The translations under genes were made by a program, and so were the position numbers. Source: Paraburkholderia largidicola (GTDB lineage: Bacteria; Pseudomonadota; Gammaproteobacteria; Burkholderiales; Burkholderiaceae). Taken from it: 64,000 nucleotides of DNA. The stretch spans positions 1,364,001 through 1,428,000 of the forward strand of contig NZ_AP023174.1 of assembly GCF_013426895.1 (NCBI RefSeq), written 5' to 3'. How positions within the stretch are numbered: position 1 is the stretch's first letter; each line of letters opens with the position of its first letter. Of this stretch, positions 19,646-30,119 are shown piece after piece. The notes under the pieces are model-generated. The model did not search any database. It was not told the origin of the DNA and saw nothing but the letters and a program-made list of their open reading frames with translations.

Positions 19646-20893
19646 TTATCTCAGTTCACCCATCTGTATCCAGCCCGCACGATACCACTCGTGAAGTAGT
19701 GCTGTCACCGACGATTGCCCCGAGAGTGTTACAAAGCGTTTCGCACTCAGATAGCGGTTGTCGGCGAGTTCAATCACCGCGCTTTTCACGCCCGATAGCC
19801 GGCTTTCTTCTCCATTCAGGTAGTAAGCACGACTGTCGTAAAGCAGCACAGTCTTGCGATCCAGACGCACACCTTCCTTGCTTGCGCGCTTGATGAAACG
19901 CGCTTCATCGAGCGGTCGCCCGGGTGGATCGAACACGACGCTTGGCTTCGGTTCGCTCAGATAGGTGCCTAAGAATGACGACACGTCCTTCTCGTTCCAG
20001 TCGATCTTAGCAAGGATCGCGCCCACCCGGTCGACGAGCGCGGCAGGCAGTTCCGCCGGCTTCGCGACGGCCGGCTGTTGCGGGTCGCGATACAGCGCGG
20101 CGCCGTCCAGCGAGCCGGCCGCTTCGCCGCGCTCTGCAAGGTAATACAGGAACTGCGCGGCGAGCTCGGCCGTCGACGGCGCGCGAAAACCGATCGAGCA
20201 CGTCATGCATTCGCCTTCCGCCACGCCGTCGTGGGCGATGTGCGGCGGCAGGTAAAGCATGTCGCCCGGCTCCAGTAGCCATTCCTCTTCCGGCTCGAAG
20301 CGTTGTAGAACTTTCAACGGCAGGCCGGGTTGCAACGACAGATCGCGTTGCGCGCCGATACGCCAGCGACGCTTGCCGTGAACCTGCAACAGGAAGACAT
20401 CGTAAGAGTCGAAATGAGGACCGACGCCGCCGCCGTCCGTCGCGTACGAGATCATCAGATCGTCGAGACGCGCGTCGGGCACGAAGCGAAAGCGGTCAAG
20501 TAATGCGCGCGCGCGGTCGTTATGCAGATCGGCGCCCTGAACGAGCAGCGTCCACGCGCGCTGTTTGACGGAGGGCAGTTCGTCTGCAGCAAACGGACCA
20601 TGTTCGAGCTGCCATTTGTTGCGGAAGTGCGTGATGAGGCGCGACTCGACTTCGTCCTGATCGGCCAGCTCGAATAGTTCGTCGCGCGAAAGCGGCGCGG
20701 CGATATCCGGGATCGCCTGACGGATCAGCAAGGGCTTTTTCTGCCAGTAGCGCCGCATGAATTGCGACGGCGTCAGATTGCCCAGCAACGACGCAGGCTG
20801 ATCGGGCGCAGGCGCGGAAGAGGCGGTGACGGAAGTCGAAGAGGAACGCGCTGAAGCTTTGCCAGCGGTGTAGTCAGAGGGCCGCACGGGCAT
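19646..20893 (-). CDS. Cupin-like ribosomal oxygenase (RoxA/YcfD family)
   Basis: A JmjC/cupin 2-oxoglutarate and Fe(II) dependent oxygenase. In E. coli RoxA hydroxylates an arginine of ribosomal protein L16. From the ATG at 20893 the protein has 415 residues: NLTPSQFMRRYWQKKPLLIR at the start of the fold, metal ligands in PHFDSYD (His160, Asp162) and HIAHDG (His221), then a dimerisation/winged-helix C-terminal part. A longer frame up to 20938 would overlap slyD and is less likely. About 25 extra Ser/Ala-rich residues precede the domain. It is divergent from slyD. Confidence 0.9.
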   Translation of the reverse strand: MPVRPSDYTAGKASARSSSTSVTASSAPAPDQPASLLGNLTPSQFMRRYWQKKPLLIRQAIPDIAAPLSRDELFELADQDEVESRLITHFRNKWQLEHGPFAADELPSVKQRAWTLLVQGADLHNDRARALLDRFRFVPDARLDDLMISYATDGGGVGPHFDSYDVFLLQVHGKRRWRIGAQRDLSLQPGLPLKVLQRFEPEEEWLLEPGDMLYLPPHIAHDGVAEGECMTCSIGFRAPSTAELAAQFLYYLAERGEAAGSLDGAALYRDPQQPAVAKPAELPAALVDRVGAILAKIDWNEKDVSSFLGTYLSEPKPSVVFDPPGRPLDEARFIKRASKEGVRLDRKTVLLYDSRAYYLNGEESRLSGVKSAVIELADNRYLSAKRFVTLSGQSSVTALLHEWYRAGWIQMGELR

Positions 20894-20895
20894 CG

Positions 20896-20901
20896 TATAA
20901 T
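20896..20901 (+). promoter_or_regulatory. Candidate -10 box for slyD
   Basis: A perfect TATAAT lies 25 bases before the slyD ATG and only 3 bases beyond the start codon of the divergent cupin gene, so its -35 region falls inside that gene's coding sequence. No good -35 hexamer is seen. Confidence 0.4.
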
Positions 20902-20925
20902 GTGAGTCGTAATCTGGAGAATCGA

Positions 20926-21477
20926 ATGAAAATCGCAAAGAACACCGTCGTATCGGTCACTTACAAACTGTCGGATGCGCAAGACAATCTGATTGAGGAA
21001 AGCGACGAGCCGATGGTTTATCTGCACGGCGGCTATGATGGCACGTTCCCCAAGATCGAGGAAGAGCTTGACGGCCATGAGCCCGGCTTCGAGACCCAGA
21101 TCCAGCTGGAACCGGGCGACGCGTTCGGCGAATACGATCCTGAACTCGTGAAGATCGAACCGCGCAGCCGTTTCCCCGAGCCGCTCGAAGTCGGCATGCA
21201 GTTCGAAGGCACGCCGGAAGAGGGCGACGAAGACCTGGATTCGCTCATCTACACGGTCACCGATGTCGCTGAAGACAAAGTCGTGCTCGACGGTAATCAT
21301 CCGCTCGCGGGCATGGCGCTGCGTTTCAGCCTGACCGTGAAGGACGTGCGCGAAGCGACGGAAGACGAAATCCAGCACGAGCATGCACATGGCGCGAGCG
21401 GCCTCGAAATCGTCGACGAAGACGATGACGAGGATGACGCCGACGACGCCGAACCGTCACGGCCGACGCTGCACTGA
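20926..21477 (+). CDS. slyD: SlyD-like FKBP peptidyl-prolyl isomerase
   Basis: A cytoplasmic FKBP-type proline isomerase and chaperone. The 183-residue protein starts MKIAKNTVVSVTYKLSD, with the FKBP core split by an insert-in-flap domain (GDAFGEYDPELV and following) as in SlyD, and closes with GNHPLAGMALRFSLTV. SlyD of E. coli has a Cys/His-rich nickel-binding tail; here the tail is short, with HEHAHG and an acidic EDDDEDDADDAE run, so strong nickel binding is doubtful. Start ATG 20926 is preceded by CTGGAGA. Confidence 0.92.
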   Translation: MKIAKNTVVSVTYKLSDAQDNLIEESDEPMVYLHGGYDGTFPKIEEELDGHEPGFETQIQLEPGDAFGEYDPELVKIEPRSRFPEPLEVGMQFEGTPEEGDEDLDSLIYTVTDVAEDKVVLDGNHPLAGMALRFSLTVKDVREATEDEIQHEHAHGASGLEIVDEDDDEDDADDAEPSRPTLH

Positions 21478-21531
21478 ACCGGCAAGGTTTCACGCCATGG
21501 TAGTGGGCGGAGGATCGAGTAGTTTCCGAAG

Positions 21532-21549
21532 CGGGCGCGTAAGCGCCCG
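21532..21549. terminator. Weak hairpin between convergent slyD and phosphoesterase genes
   Basis: CGGGCGC, loop GTAA, GCGCCCG: a 7-bp GC stem in the convergent intergenic region. Only short T-rich sequence follows, so the terminator call is tentative. Confidence 0.35.
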
Positions 21550-21594
21550 TTGTCGCATCTGGGGCTGCGTAGCGCGGCAGGCGACGGCGTTACT

Positions 21595-22821
21595 CTAATC
21601 CGGCGGCGACGTGCGCGACGGTTCAGGCAGGATCGGCGGCAACTCCGAAGCAGGCGCGGAATCCGGCACGGCGGGCATCGACGGCGGCATCGGCGGCACG
21701 GCGTTATCGTTGTGCGACGGCATGATGGGCGCGGGCGGTAACGGCAGATTCTTCGGCACGTCCCGCACGGTCACGCGAAACGGCGGCCGCTTCTCCAGGT
21801 CGACTTCGACCTGTATCCACTGGTTCTGCGGGCTACGCGGCGCGAATGCGATGCGCGTCAGATTGGTCACCAGATCGCCTTTGTCGTTGCGCAGCGGCTG
21901 GTCGATCATGAAGCCCGTATGCGATCTGTCGTCGTCCTGATGAATCACGACGACCGGACCGCGAAACGTCTCCGCCAGTTTTACGAGACTGCGCTTGAAC
22001 TCCATGAAGCCATCGCGCTTCGAACGATGCCCGAAGCGCAGCCACGCGAAGCGCTCAGGGCGCTCGTAACGCTCGGGATCGAAGTCGCCCTGAACCAGCA
22101 CGACGATCGCGCGCGCGCCACGGCGTTTCGCATACTCGGCGGCGTGATCGAGCCAGAATGCATTCGCGATCACGCGGTCTTCGAACTCGCCATTACGGCC
22201 GCCCGCATACAGAAAATGATTGTTCGGGCCCGGCACATTCAGGCCGACGAACACAGTATTGCCGACCAACCAGCGCACATTCTCCCGATACGGCCGAAAC
22301 CGCGACACCTCGCTTTCTCGCGCGAGCGGAATCGGATTTTGTCCCATTGACGACGCATCGGCGAACAGCGTCTGCCGCAGCAGATCGAGACGCTCGACGG
22401 GATCGTAGCTGCCTGCGTCGGCTGTGCCGCAATCGGTCCAGTCGTGCTGGCCGGGGATGAAGACGAGCGGGGGCTTCGAGGTTTCGAGCAGCGTATGGCG
22501 TGTCTCGAACAGCGAATCGCGGCAGGCTTCCTTGCTGCTTTTCAGATTGCCGTCGTAGACGACGAACGACACGTCGGGATCGCGCCCGATCGCGTCGAGC
22601 AGCCGCTGCGTGAGGGCTTCGTCGGCGGGACTTTGCAGTGTGCTACCGATGACCGCGAACGCGTATTGTGGCGCCGATTCTTTTGCGAGCGACACGCGGG
22701 CCGATGTCGCCAGCGACAGCGCGGCCACATACGCAACCGTCAGCGCGATAGCCTGCGCTGCGCCGCGCGAACGGCGGCGAAGCGGCGGCGCTTGACGATC
22801 GCGCGCGTCAGTGTTGCGCAT
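21595..22821 (-). CDS. Metallophosphoesterase-fold protein with altered motifs
   Basis: A 408-residue exported or membrane-anchored protein (hydrophobic segment near residues 25-45 after a basic N-terminus). The fold resembles calcineurin-type phosphoesterases: [21 protein letters not shown] where GD is normal, PGQHDW where GNHE is normal, and a late [12 protein letters not shown]. Several metal ligands therefore differ from the canonical set and activity is open. The C-terminal 50 residues are Pro/Ser/Ala-rich. Its ATG at 22821 overlaps the 3' end of mutS by 14 bases, so the two genes are translationally coupled. Confidence 0.78.
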   Translation of the reverse strand: MRNTDARDRQAPPLRRRSRGAAQAIALTVAYVAALSLATSARVSLAKESAPQYAFAVIGSTLQSPADEALTQRLLDAIGRDPDVSFVVYDGNLKSSKEACRDSLFETRHTLLETSKPPLVFIPGQHDWTDCGTADAGSYDPVERLDLLRQTLFADASSMGQNPIPLARESEVSRFRPYRENVRWLVGNTVFVGLNVPGPNNHFLYAGGRNGEFEDRVIANAFWLDHAAEYAKRRGARAIVVLVQGDFDPERYERPERFAWLRFGHRSKRDGFMEFKRSLVKLAETFRGPVVVIHQDDDRSHTGFMIDQPLRNDKGDLVTNLTRIAFAPRSPQNQWIQVEVDLEKRPPFRVTVRDVPKNLPLPPAPIMPSHNDNAVPPMPPSMPAVPDSAPASELPPILPEPSRTSPPD

Positions 22822-25486
22822 CTGGCGACTTGGCCAGTTCATGCAGTTCGAACAGCAGGTCGAGCGCGTCGCGCGGACGAAGATCGTTCGGATCGATCTC
22901 GCGCAGACGATCGACGAGCGCCTGCGTGGCGGGATCGGTTACCGGCGCGGTGGGTTCGTCGTCCGCGTCTTCGAGCATCGCAACGGGCGCCGCGAACAGA
23001 TCGAGTTGCGGCGCGGGTTGCGCGGCCGACTGCTGCTCCAGATAGGCAAGATGCTTGCGCGCGGCGCGAATCACCGCGTTCGGCACGCCCGCCAGTTGCG
23101 CGACCTGCAGGCCATAGCTCTGGTTCGCGGGACCTTCATTGACGGCATGCAGGAACACGATGCCGTGTCCATGCTCGACCGCCGACAGATGCACGTTCGC
23201 CGCATGCGGGAACTCGGCGGGCAATTGCGTCAGTTCGAAGTAGTGCGTTGCGAACAGCGTATGGCAGTTGTTGTGCGCAAGCAGATGCCGCGCGATGGCC
23301 CACGCGAGCGCGAGGCCGTCGAATGTCGATGTGCCGCGGCCGATCTCGTCCATCAAAACGAGGCTTTGCGGCGTCGCGTCGTTCAGGATCGCGGCAGCTT
23401 CCGTCATTTCGACCATGAAGGTCGAGCGGCCGCCTGCCAGATCGTCGGCGGCACCGATGCGCGTAAAAATACGGTCGATCGGGCCGAACGATGCGCGCCG
23501 CGCGGGCACATAGCTGCCCACATACGCCAGCAACGCGATCAGTGCCGTCTGACGCATGAAGGTCGACTTACCGCCCATGTTCGGGCCGGTGATCAGCAGC
23601 AGCTTGCGTTCGGGATTGAGCACGCAGTCGTTCGCGATGAACTGCTCGACCTGCGCTTCGACCACCGGGTGGCGGCCCTGTTCGATATCGATGCCGCCCG
23701 TCGGCGTGAAGCTCGGCGCAACCCAGTCGAGCGCGCGGGCGCGCTCGGCGAACGCGGCGAGCAGATCGAGCTCGGCGAGTGCCAACGCAACGCGCTGGCA
23801 ATCGGCGATGAACGGCAGCAGCGATTGCAGCAGCGCGTCATACAACGCTTTCTCGCGCGAGAGCGCGCGTTCCTGCGCGGACAGCGCCTTGTCCTCGAAC
23901 GTCTTCAGCTCGGGCGTGATGTAGCGCTCGGCGTTCTTCAGCGTCTGACGGCGGCGATAGTCGTCGGGCACCTTGTCCGTCTGGCCGCGCGTCACTTCGA
24001 TATAGAAGCCGTGCACCTTGTTGTATTCGACGCGCAGATTGCCGATGCCCGTTCGCGCGCGTTCGCGCGTTTCGAGATCGATCAGGAACTGTCCGCAGTT
24101 CTCCGAAATATCTCGTAGTTCATCGAGTTCCGCGTCATAGCCGCGCGCGATCACGCCGCCGTCGCGGACCATCGCGGCGGGTTCCTGCGCGACGGCGCGC
24201 TTCAACAGGTCGACGCAGTCGGCGGGCGGCACCAGCGCCGTATCGATGCGCGCGAGCGAATCCGCGGCCGTCGTCACGGCGGCAAGTTGCGCGCGCAGTT
24301 CGGGCAATGCAATGAACGTGTCGCGCAGGCTCGACAGATCGCGTGGGCGCGCCGATAACAACGCCAGCCGCCCGGTGATCCGTTCGATATCCGAGATCTG
24401 CCGCAGCGCGCTGCGCAGTCCGTCGAGGCTCGCTTGCGGCGGCGCGTCGAGCAGTGCGCCGATCGCCTGCTGGCGAGCCTGCGCGAACGACGCATCGCGC
24501 GGCGGATGATGCAGCCAATGACGCAGCAGACGGCTGCCCATGGTCGTGCAGCAGGTGTCGAGCAGCGAGCAGAGCGTGGGTGAGTCGGTGCCGCGCAGCG
24601 TTTCCGTCAGTTCGAGATTGCGGCGCGTGGACGGATCAAGACCGATGTACTCCGATTCGTATTCGACTTTCAGACTGCGCACATGGCGTAACTGCTGGCC
24701 CTGGGTCGCCGCCGCGTACAACAGCAGCGCGCCCGCCGCGCCGCATGCGCACGAAAGCGAATGCGCGCCGAAGCCATCCAGGCCCGCCACTTCCAGTTGA
24801 TCGCACAGCCGCTGCGTGCCCGAGGCGACGTCGAAGTGCCAGACGGGCACCCGCGTGGTCGCGCCGAAGCCGGTGGGCACTGTCCATGCGTTTGCATCGT
24901 TCGACGACGGCGCGTCGGCAACGAGAATCTCAGCAGGGCGGATGCGCTCGAGCACGGCCGCGACCTGATCGGGCGCGACTTCCGCGAGGCGCAACGCGCC
25001 GCTCGCCAGATTGAGCCATGCGAGGCCAATCGTGGTCACGACGCCGCGCCGGTTGTGTCCCGCGCACACGGCGAGCAGATAGGTGTCGTTCTTGTCGGAC
25101 AGCAGTGCGGCATCGGTCAGCGTGCCAGGCGTCACCACGCGCACGACCTTGCGTTCGACGGGGCCCTTCGACGTCGCGGGATCGCCGATCTGCTCGCAGA
25201 TCGCGACCGACTCGCCAAGCTTGACGAGCTTCGCCAGATATTGCTCGACGGCGTGATGCGGCACGCCCGCCATCTTGATCGGATTGCCACCCGACGCGCC
25301 GCGCTGCGTGAGCGTCAGATCGAGCAGGCGCGCGGCCTTTTCGGCGTCGTCGAAGAACAGTTCATAGAAGTCGCCCATCCGGTAGAACACGAGCGTGCCC
25401 GGATGCTCCCCTTTAATGCGCAGATACTGCTGCATCATGGGTGTGTGTTGCGCGTTGTCGCTTGCGGCTGCGGTTTGAGTGCCCAT
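22808..25486 (-). CDS. mutS: DNA mismatch repair ATPase MutS
   Basis: MutS recognises mismatches and recruits MutL. The 892-residue protein (E. coli 853) shows the mismatch-binding Phe-X-Glu motif in MGDFYELFF (Phe40, Glu42), connector, clamp and lever regions, then the ABC-type ATPase with Walker [10 protein letters not shown] and Walker [17 protein letters not shown]. The ATG at 25486 is chosen over an upstream in-frame start because conserved sequence begins there and ACGAGG lies at good spacing. It probably shares a transcript with lplT upstream and the phosphoesterase downstream. Confidence 0.97.
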   Translation of the reverse strand: MGTQTAAASDNAQHTPMMQQYLRIKGEHPGTLVFYRMGDFYELFFDDAEKAARLLDLTLTQRGASGGNPIKMAGVPHHAVEQYLAKLVKLGESVAICEQIGDPATSKGPVERKVVRVVTPGTLTDAALLSDKNDTYLLAVCAGHNRRGVVTTIGLAWLNLASGALRLAEVAPDQVAAVLERIRPAEILVADAPSSNDANAWTVPTGFGATTRVPVWHFDVASGTQRLCDQLEVAGLDGFGAHSLSCACGAAGALLLYAAATQGQQLRHVRSLKVEYESEYIGLDPSTRRNLELTETLRGTDSPTLCSLLDTCCTTMGSRLLRHWLHHPPRDASFAQARQQAIGALLDAPPQASLDGLRSALRQISDIERITGRLALLSARPRDLSSLRDTFIALPELRAQLAAVTTAADSLARIDTALVPPADCVDLLKRAVAQEPAAMVRDGGVIARGYDAELDELRDISENCGQFLIDLETRERARTGIGNLRVEYNKVHGFYIEVTRGQTDKVPDDYRRRQTLKNAERYITPELKTFEDKALSAQERALSREKALYDALLQSLLPFIADCQRVALALAELDLLAAFAERARALDWVAPSFTPTGGIDIEQGRHPVVEAQVEQFIANDCVLNPERKLLLITGPNMGGKSTFMRQTALIALLAYVGSYVPARRASFGPIDRIFTRIGAADDLAGGRSTFMVEMTEAAAILNDATPQSLVLMDEIGRGTSTFDGLALAWAIARHLLAHNNCHTLFATHYFELTQLPAEFPHAANVHLSAVEHGHGIVFLHAVNEGPANQSYGLQVAQLAGVPNAVIRAARKHLAYLEQQSAAQPAPQLDLFAAPVAMLEDADDEPTAPVTDPATQALVDRLREIDPNDLRPRDALDLLFELHELAKSPDAQH

Positions 25487-25601
25487 CCTCGTGTCTTTCT
25501 TGCGTGACTGTTCAGGGCGTGAGTTTAACCCGCCGACGCGCCGAGCGAACCTGGCCGGATGGCCAGGTTGCTGTCGCCGTGCCGACACGCGTACGCTTTG
25601 G

Positions 25602-26900
25602 TCACTCCTCGATGAGCGCGCGCATGTCGACCTTGTGCGCATTCGCTGCGCTGCGACGCTGCGCAAGCCACATCATGCCCGTGATGGATACGCCGAACAC
25701 GGTGATGATCCACTGCACGGGCATCTTCGCCGTCAGCAGGATTGCGTACGCGCCGAGCATCAGCAGCACGGCGAGGTTCTGGTTGAAGTTCTGCACGGCG
25801 ATCGAGTGGCCGGCGGTGAGCAGCGTCGCGCCGCGGTGCTGGAGAATTGCGTTCATCGGCACGATGAAGAAACCTGAAAGCGCGCCGAGCAGCACCATCA
25901 ACGGATACGCGAAGATGATGTAAGCGGGCGCAAACAGTTCGCCGACGCGCAGGCCCGCGCCGGGCGGAAACAGGTTCTTGTTGTAGAAGGCCATCGCGAC
26001 GGTCACGGCGCCCATGATCAGGCCAACGGGCAACACCTTGAGCGACGCGCGCAGCGGAATCCACGCCGCGGCGGCTGCGGCGCCGACGGCGATGCCGAGA
26101 CCCGCCACGCCCTGCATGACGGCTGCTTTCGACAGCGACAGCCCGAGGTTCGCATCGGCCCATTTGAGCACCAGCAGTTGCAGCGTGACCGCGCCGCCCC
26201 ATAGCAGCGTCGTAACCCACAGCGCGATTTGCGCGAGACGGTCGGCCCACAGCACGTTGAAGCAGCGCACGAACTCGCCGACCAGTTCGCCCGGCTCCTT
26301 CAACCGGTTCGGATAGCGCGCGCCCGTATCGGGAATGCCGACGTTGAGTGCCGCCGCGATCGCGTACGTGATCATCACGGCGAGCATCGCGAGGTCGGCG
26401 GCGGAGTGGATCAGCGGCCAGTGCATGTGCTGCACCAGATGCGACGCATAGGTGCTGATCAGCGCGCCGCCGAGCATCGTGCCGACGATGGTCGACAGCA
26501 CGGTCGCCGATTCGAGCCACGCGTTCGCGGCGACGAGCCGGTCGGCGGGCAGCAGTTCGGTGAGAATGCCGTACTTCGCGGGCGAGTATGCGGCCGCGCC
26601 GAAGCCGACCACGCCGTAAGCGATCATCGGATGCACGCCGCCGATCATCAGCAGGCAGCCGCACGCCTTCAGCGCGTTCGAGACGAACATCACGTGGCGC
26701 TTTTGCAGCGCGTCGGCGAATGCGCCGACGAACGGCGCGAGCAGTACGTAGGAAATCGTGAAGAAGATCTGCAGCAGCGGCGTGATCCACGCGGGCGAGC
26801 GGATCTCGGTGAGCAGCGCAATGGCCGCGATCAGCAGCGCGTTATCGGCAAGCGACGACACGAACTGTGCCGCGATAATCGTGTAGAAACCTTTCTTCAT
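25602..26900 (-). CDS. lplT: Lysophospholipid transporter LplT (MFS)
   Basis: LplT flips lysophospholipids across the inner membrane for re-acylation. The 432-residue product has about 12 hydrophobic helices and the family N-terminus [20 protein letters not shown], then [14 protein letters not shown] near residue 110. In E. coli it is paired with the acyltransferase Aas; no aas-like gene occurs in this window. It starts at the ATG 26900 and is followed 115 bases later by mutS on the same strand. Confidence 0.92.
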   Translation of the reverse strand: MKKGFYTIIAAQFVSSLADNALLIAAIALLTEIRSPAWITPLLQIFFTISYVLLAPFVGAFADALQKRHVMFVSNALKACGCLLMIGGVHPMIAYGVVGFGAAAYSPAKYGILTELLPADRLVAANAWLESATVLSTIVGTMLGGALISTYASHLVQHMHWPLIHSAADLAMLAVMITYAIAAALNVGIPDTGARYPNRLKEPGELVGEFVRCFNVLWADRLAQIALWVTTLLWGGAVTLQLLVLKWADANLGLSLSKAAVMQGVAGLGIAVGAAAAAAWIPLRASLKVLPVGLIMGAVTVAMAFYNKNLFPPGAGLRVGELFAPAYIIFAYPLMVLLGALSGFFIVPMNAILQHRGATLLTAGHSIAVQNFNQNLAVLLMLGAYAILLTAKMPVQWIITVFGVSITGMMWLAQRRSAANAHKVDMRALIEE

Positions 26901-26986
26901 GGTCCCGATTGGAACACAGCGCCCGTAATTTTGCCGTGGATGCGCATGTCCCGTTCAGGTGCGCGACGCATCGCGAGTCACGAGCC

Positions 26987-27016
26987 CAAAAAGAAAAAAG
27001 CGGCCGAGGCCGCTTT
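26987..27016 (-). terminator. Rho-independent terminator of suhB
   Basis: AAAGCGGCC / GGCCGCTTT, a 9-bp stem with a GA loop at 26997-27016; on the minus strand it is followed by a T-rich run (complement of AAAAAGAAAAAAG). It sits just after the suhB stop at 27034. Confidence 0.85.
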
Positions 27017-27033
27017 CAAACGCACGCAGCGTC

Positions 27034-27837
27034 TTAGGCTGCTTGCTCTTTCGTCTTGGTGTAACGCGACAGAATCGGAATCATCTGCGCATACACCTTC
27101 GGGTTGCCGGCGACGATCTCATGCAGGTGCAGGAAGTCCGAGTCGCCCGTGTAGTTGCCGACCAGGCCGCCCGCTTCCGTGACGAGCAGGCTGCCTGCCG
27201 CCATGTCCCACGCGCTGATGCCTTGCTCGAAGAAGCCGTCGAGGCGTCCCGCCGCGACGTTCGCCAGATCGAGCGCCGCCGCGCCCGGACGGCGCAGGCC
27301 CGCGCACGCCTTCGTCATGTCGGCGAAGAGCTGCGTGTAGGCTTCGAGCGTGTCTTTTTCACGGAACGGGAAGCCCGTGCCGATCAGGCTGTCGGCGAGC
27401 CGGTCGCGGCGGCCGACGCGGATGCGCCGGTCGTTCAGATACGCGCCGCGGCCGCGCGAGGCCGTGAACAGGTCGTTGCGCGTCGGGTCGTAGACGACCG
27501 CCTGCGTGACGATGCCCTTGTGCGCGAGCGCGATCGACACGCAGTAATACTGGAAGCCGTGGATGAAGTTCGTGGTGCCGTCGAGGGGATCGATGATCCA
27601 CTGGAATTCGGACTCGTTGCCCGATTCGCCGGATTCTTCGGCGAGGATCGCGTGATCGGGGTAGGCGGTGGTCAGCGTTTCGATGATGGCCGCTTCGGAC
27701 GCCTTGTCGACCTCCGTGACGAAATCGTTGTGCTGCTTCTTGCTGACCTGCACGAGGTCGAGATCGAGCGACGCGCGGTTGATGATCTGCCCGGCGCGGC
27801 GAGCGGCCTTGACAGCGATATTGAGCATGGGATGCAT
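27034..27837 (-). CDS. suhB: Inositol monophosphatase family protein SuhB
   Basis: A Mg2+-dependent, Li+-sensitive phosphatase of the inositol monophosphatase family. In E. coli SuhB also joins the rRNA antitermination complex. The 267-residue protein has the metal sites AEES (Glu67, Glu68) and [15 protein letters not shown] (Asp83, Asp86), and the late [10 protein letters not shown] motif. Length equals E. coli SuhB (267). Start [16 protein letters not shown] is the normal one. It is divergent from trmJ. Confidence 0.94.
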   Translation of the reverse strand: MHPMLNIAVKAARRAGQIINRASLDLDLVQVSKKQHNDFVTEVDKASEAAIIETLTTAYPDHAILAEESGESGNESEFQWIIDPLDGTTNFIHGFQYYCVSIALAHKGIVTQAVVYDPTRNDLFTASRGRGAYLNDRRIRVGRRDRLADSLIGTGFPFREKDTLEAYTQLFADMTKACAGLRRPGAAALDLANVAAGRLDGFFEQGISAWDMAAGSLLVTEAGGLVGNYTGDSDFLHLHEIVAGNPKVYAQMIPILSRYTKTKEQAA

Positions 27838-28202
27838 GAGTCTGGATCCTTGTGCCGGACGCGCACGGCGGCTGCCCGGTGTTGAGCTGAAAATAAGCTG
27901 TTAATCATGCGAAACGGGCGCCCGGCACGACTGAGTCGAAATCTGGCAGCACATTCCGTCGACGGAGACAAATTGAAGAAGAGCGGTGCGCCGTGTCCGA
28001 TGTTCCTCGTGAGAGGCAATGTGGCACGGCGCGAGTATCAGGATTTTACCTGAGTCTCGTCCTTTCGAGGCGGTTCGGGCCGACCCGCGCGCCGGCAAAC
28101 GGGCCTATGACGGTCGCCCGGTGCAGCATCGGCCGATCGGCAGATGGAAAGAGGCAGCGCGTTGGGGCTACCATTACTGTTTCCTTGTCTCCAAAGCTCA
28201 TC
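27838..28202. other. Divergent intergenic region suhB / trmJ
   Basis: 365 bases with no convincing gene. It must hold the promoters for suhB (-) and for trmJ (+). An open frame in the trmJ reading phase extends upstream to 27993 but its sequence is not domain-like. I see no clear consensus promoter. Confidence 0.4.
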
Positions 28203-29021
28203 GTGGTTCAAACGCCTGCTTCGCCTTCCTCCAGCATCGCTTCCGACAACTCCGGCATCGGCGGCGGCTTCACGTCGACGCGTTTCGTGCTCGTCGAGCC
28301 AAGTCATCCCGGCAACGTCGGCGCGGCGGCGCGCGCGTTGAAAACCATGGGTTTTTCCCGGCTCGTGCTGGTGTCGCCCCGCGTCGCGGACGTGAAAAAC
28401 GACCCCGAGGCGATTGCGATGGCGAGCGGCGCGGACGACGTGCTCGCGTCCGCCCATGTCGTGCCGACGCTTGCCGATGCGCTGTCGGGCGCGCACTGGT
28501 CGCTGGCGCTGACGGCGCGCGCCCGCGAGTACGGGCCGCCGCAGCTCGCGCCGCGCGTGGCCGCGACACAGGCGCGCGAGCATGCCGTGCATGGCGATAT
28601 CGCGCTCGTGTTCGGCAACGAACGCACCGGGTTGTCGAACGAGGACGTCGAGCGGTGCAGCGCGCTCGCGCATATTCCGGCCAATCCCGCGTACAGCTCG
28701 TTGAATCTGTCGCAGGCGATCCAGGTGCTGTCGTACGAGTTGCGAATGGCCTACCTCGTCGACAGCGACGGGGCGGAGCCGGGAGCGGGCGGCGCGGGCA
28801 CGCTCGCCGCGAGCGACGAAATCGAGCGCATGTACGTGCATCTCGAAAACGCGCTGATCGCACTCGACTTTCTGGATCCCGGCAACCCGAAAAAGCTGAT
28901 GTCGCGCTTGCGGCGGCTGTTCGCACGCTCGGGCCTGGAGCGTGAAGAGGTCAATATCGTGCGCGGAATCGCGAAGCACATTCTGCTGAAATCGAAAGGG
29001 CGCGACGGCGACGAGCGTTGA
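28203..29021 (+). CDS. trmJ: tRNA (cytidine/uridine-2'-O)-methyltransferase TrmJ
   Basis: TrmJ is a SPOUT-class methyltransferase for the 2'-O-ribose of tRNA position 32. The core begins FVLVEPSHPGNVGAAARALK, with the knot residues in DIALVFGNERTGLSNEDVE and IPANPAYSSLNLSQAIQVLS. A C-terminal helical extension follows, as in E. coli TrmJ. Start choice is uncertain: a GTG at 28203 gives 272 residues with a short Ser-rich lead; an ATG at 28107 would add 32 unconserved residues. cysE follows about 240 bases downstream on the same strand. Confidence 0.9.
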   Translation: MVQTPASPSSSIASDNSGIGGGFTSTRFVLVEPSHPGNVGAAARALKTMGFSRLVLVSPRVADVKNDPEAIAMASGADDVLASAHVVPTLADALSGAHWSLALTARAREYGPPQLAPRVAATQAREHAVHGDIALVFGNERTGLSNEDVERCSALAHIPANPAYSSLNLSQAIQVLSYELRMAYLVDSDGAEPGAGGAGTLAASDEIERMYVHLENALIALDFLDPGNPKKLMSRLRRLFARSGLEREEVNIVRGIAKHILLKSKGRDGDER

Positions 29022-29261
29022 GCGGCGTGCATTTCGCGTGAGCCGTAGCCGTGTGCGCTGCTCAAACCTTGTCGTCCGCGTGGGCTTCCGGCAGGTTTTG
29101 CGCATTCGCCCTACAATGGCCCGAAACGTCATAAGCAAAGCTCGCCAGCTGCAATGCGCATGCGTGCGGATGTCACAGCGCACGCAAACGTGCAAGCGCC
29201 GGCAGTCCGCTCCCCGCGCCAATGCGCGGCGGCGATCCATCCCTACGACAGCCTCATTGCC

Positions 29262-30071
29262 ATGTTCACGAGACTCCGCGAAGACATCGCCACGATCCGC
29301 GAGCGCGATCCCGCCGCCCGCAGCGCCTGGGAAGTCCTCACGTGTTACCCGGGCTTGCACGCGCTGATCTTCCATCGCTTCGCGCATGCCTGCTGGCGCG
29401 CGAACCGTCGCTGGATTGCGCGCTTCGCGTCGCAGTTCGGCCGTTTCATGACGGGCATCGAGATTCACCCGGGTGCGACGATCGGGCGGCGCGTATTCAT
29501 CGATCACGGCATGGGCGTCGTGATCGGCGAAACAGCTGAAATCGGCGACGACTGCACGATCTATCAGGGCGTCACGCTCGGCGGCACGTCGCTCACGCGC
29601 GGCGCGAAACGCCATCCGACACTGGAGCGTGGCGTGATCGTCGGTGCGGGCGCGAAGGTGCTGGGTGGCTTCACGATCGGCGCGGATGCGAAGATTGGCT
29701 CGAACGCAGTCGTCGTGAAGCCGGTGCCGGCGGGCGGCACGGCCGTCGGCAATCCGGCGCGCGTGATCATGCCGGCGACGGCATCGGTGCCGGCGGCTTC
29801 CGCGCCGGCGGGCGTCGATGGCAAGACGACGGCACGACCGGGCTTCTGCGCGTACGGCATCACGCCGAATGCCGACGATCCCGTCTCGCTTGCCATTCAC
29901 GGGCTGGTCAATCACGCGTCGACGCAATCGCAGCGCATCGACGAAGTGGTCGCGGCGCTCGAACGGCTTGGCGCGAGCCTCGAAGCGCTGCATGGCGCGG
30001 ATGCGGCGTTGCTGGATCTGCGACGCCTGTCGGCGCAAATCGAAGGGAAGGTCGAGGTGACGGCGCGCTGA
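29262..30071 (+). CDS. cysE: Serine O-acetyltransferase CysE
   Basis: CysE transfers acetyl from acetyl-CoA to L-serine, the first step of cysteine synthesis. The 269-residue product has the helical lead-in ([20 protein letters not shown]) then the left-handed beta helix: [18 protein letters not shown] (catalytic His region), [14 protein letters not shown] and [10 protein letters not shown]. After the hexapeptide domain a further 90 or so residues continue, including a hinge ([11 protein letters not shown]) and a C-terminal helical coil, longer than in short EpsC-type enzymes. The ATG at 29262 is chosen from homology; an upstream start at 29154 is unlikely. Confidence 0.93.
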   Translation: MFTRLREDIATIRERDPAARSAWEVLTCYPGLHALIFHRFAHACWRANRRWIARFASQFGRFMTGIEIHPGATIGRRVFIDHGMGVVIGETAEIGDDCTIYQGVTLGGTSLTRGAKRHPTLERGVIVGAGAKVLGGFTIGADAKIGSNAVVVKPVPAGGTAVGNPARVIMPATASVPAASAPAGVDGKTTARPGFCAYGITPNADDPVSLAIHGLVNHASTQSQRIDEVVAALERLGASLEALHGADAALLDLRRLSAQIEGKVEVTAR

Positions 30072-30119
30072 ACTGCGCCAAGCTGAAGGGCGCGCGGAAA
30101 GGGAAAAGGGTGAAAACGA

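Noticed and set aside
22811..24118. Plus-strand frame of 435 codons
   Set aside because: Antisense to mutS; no domain features.
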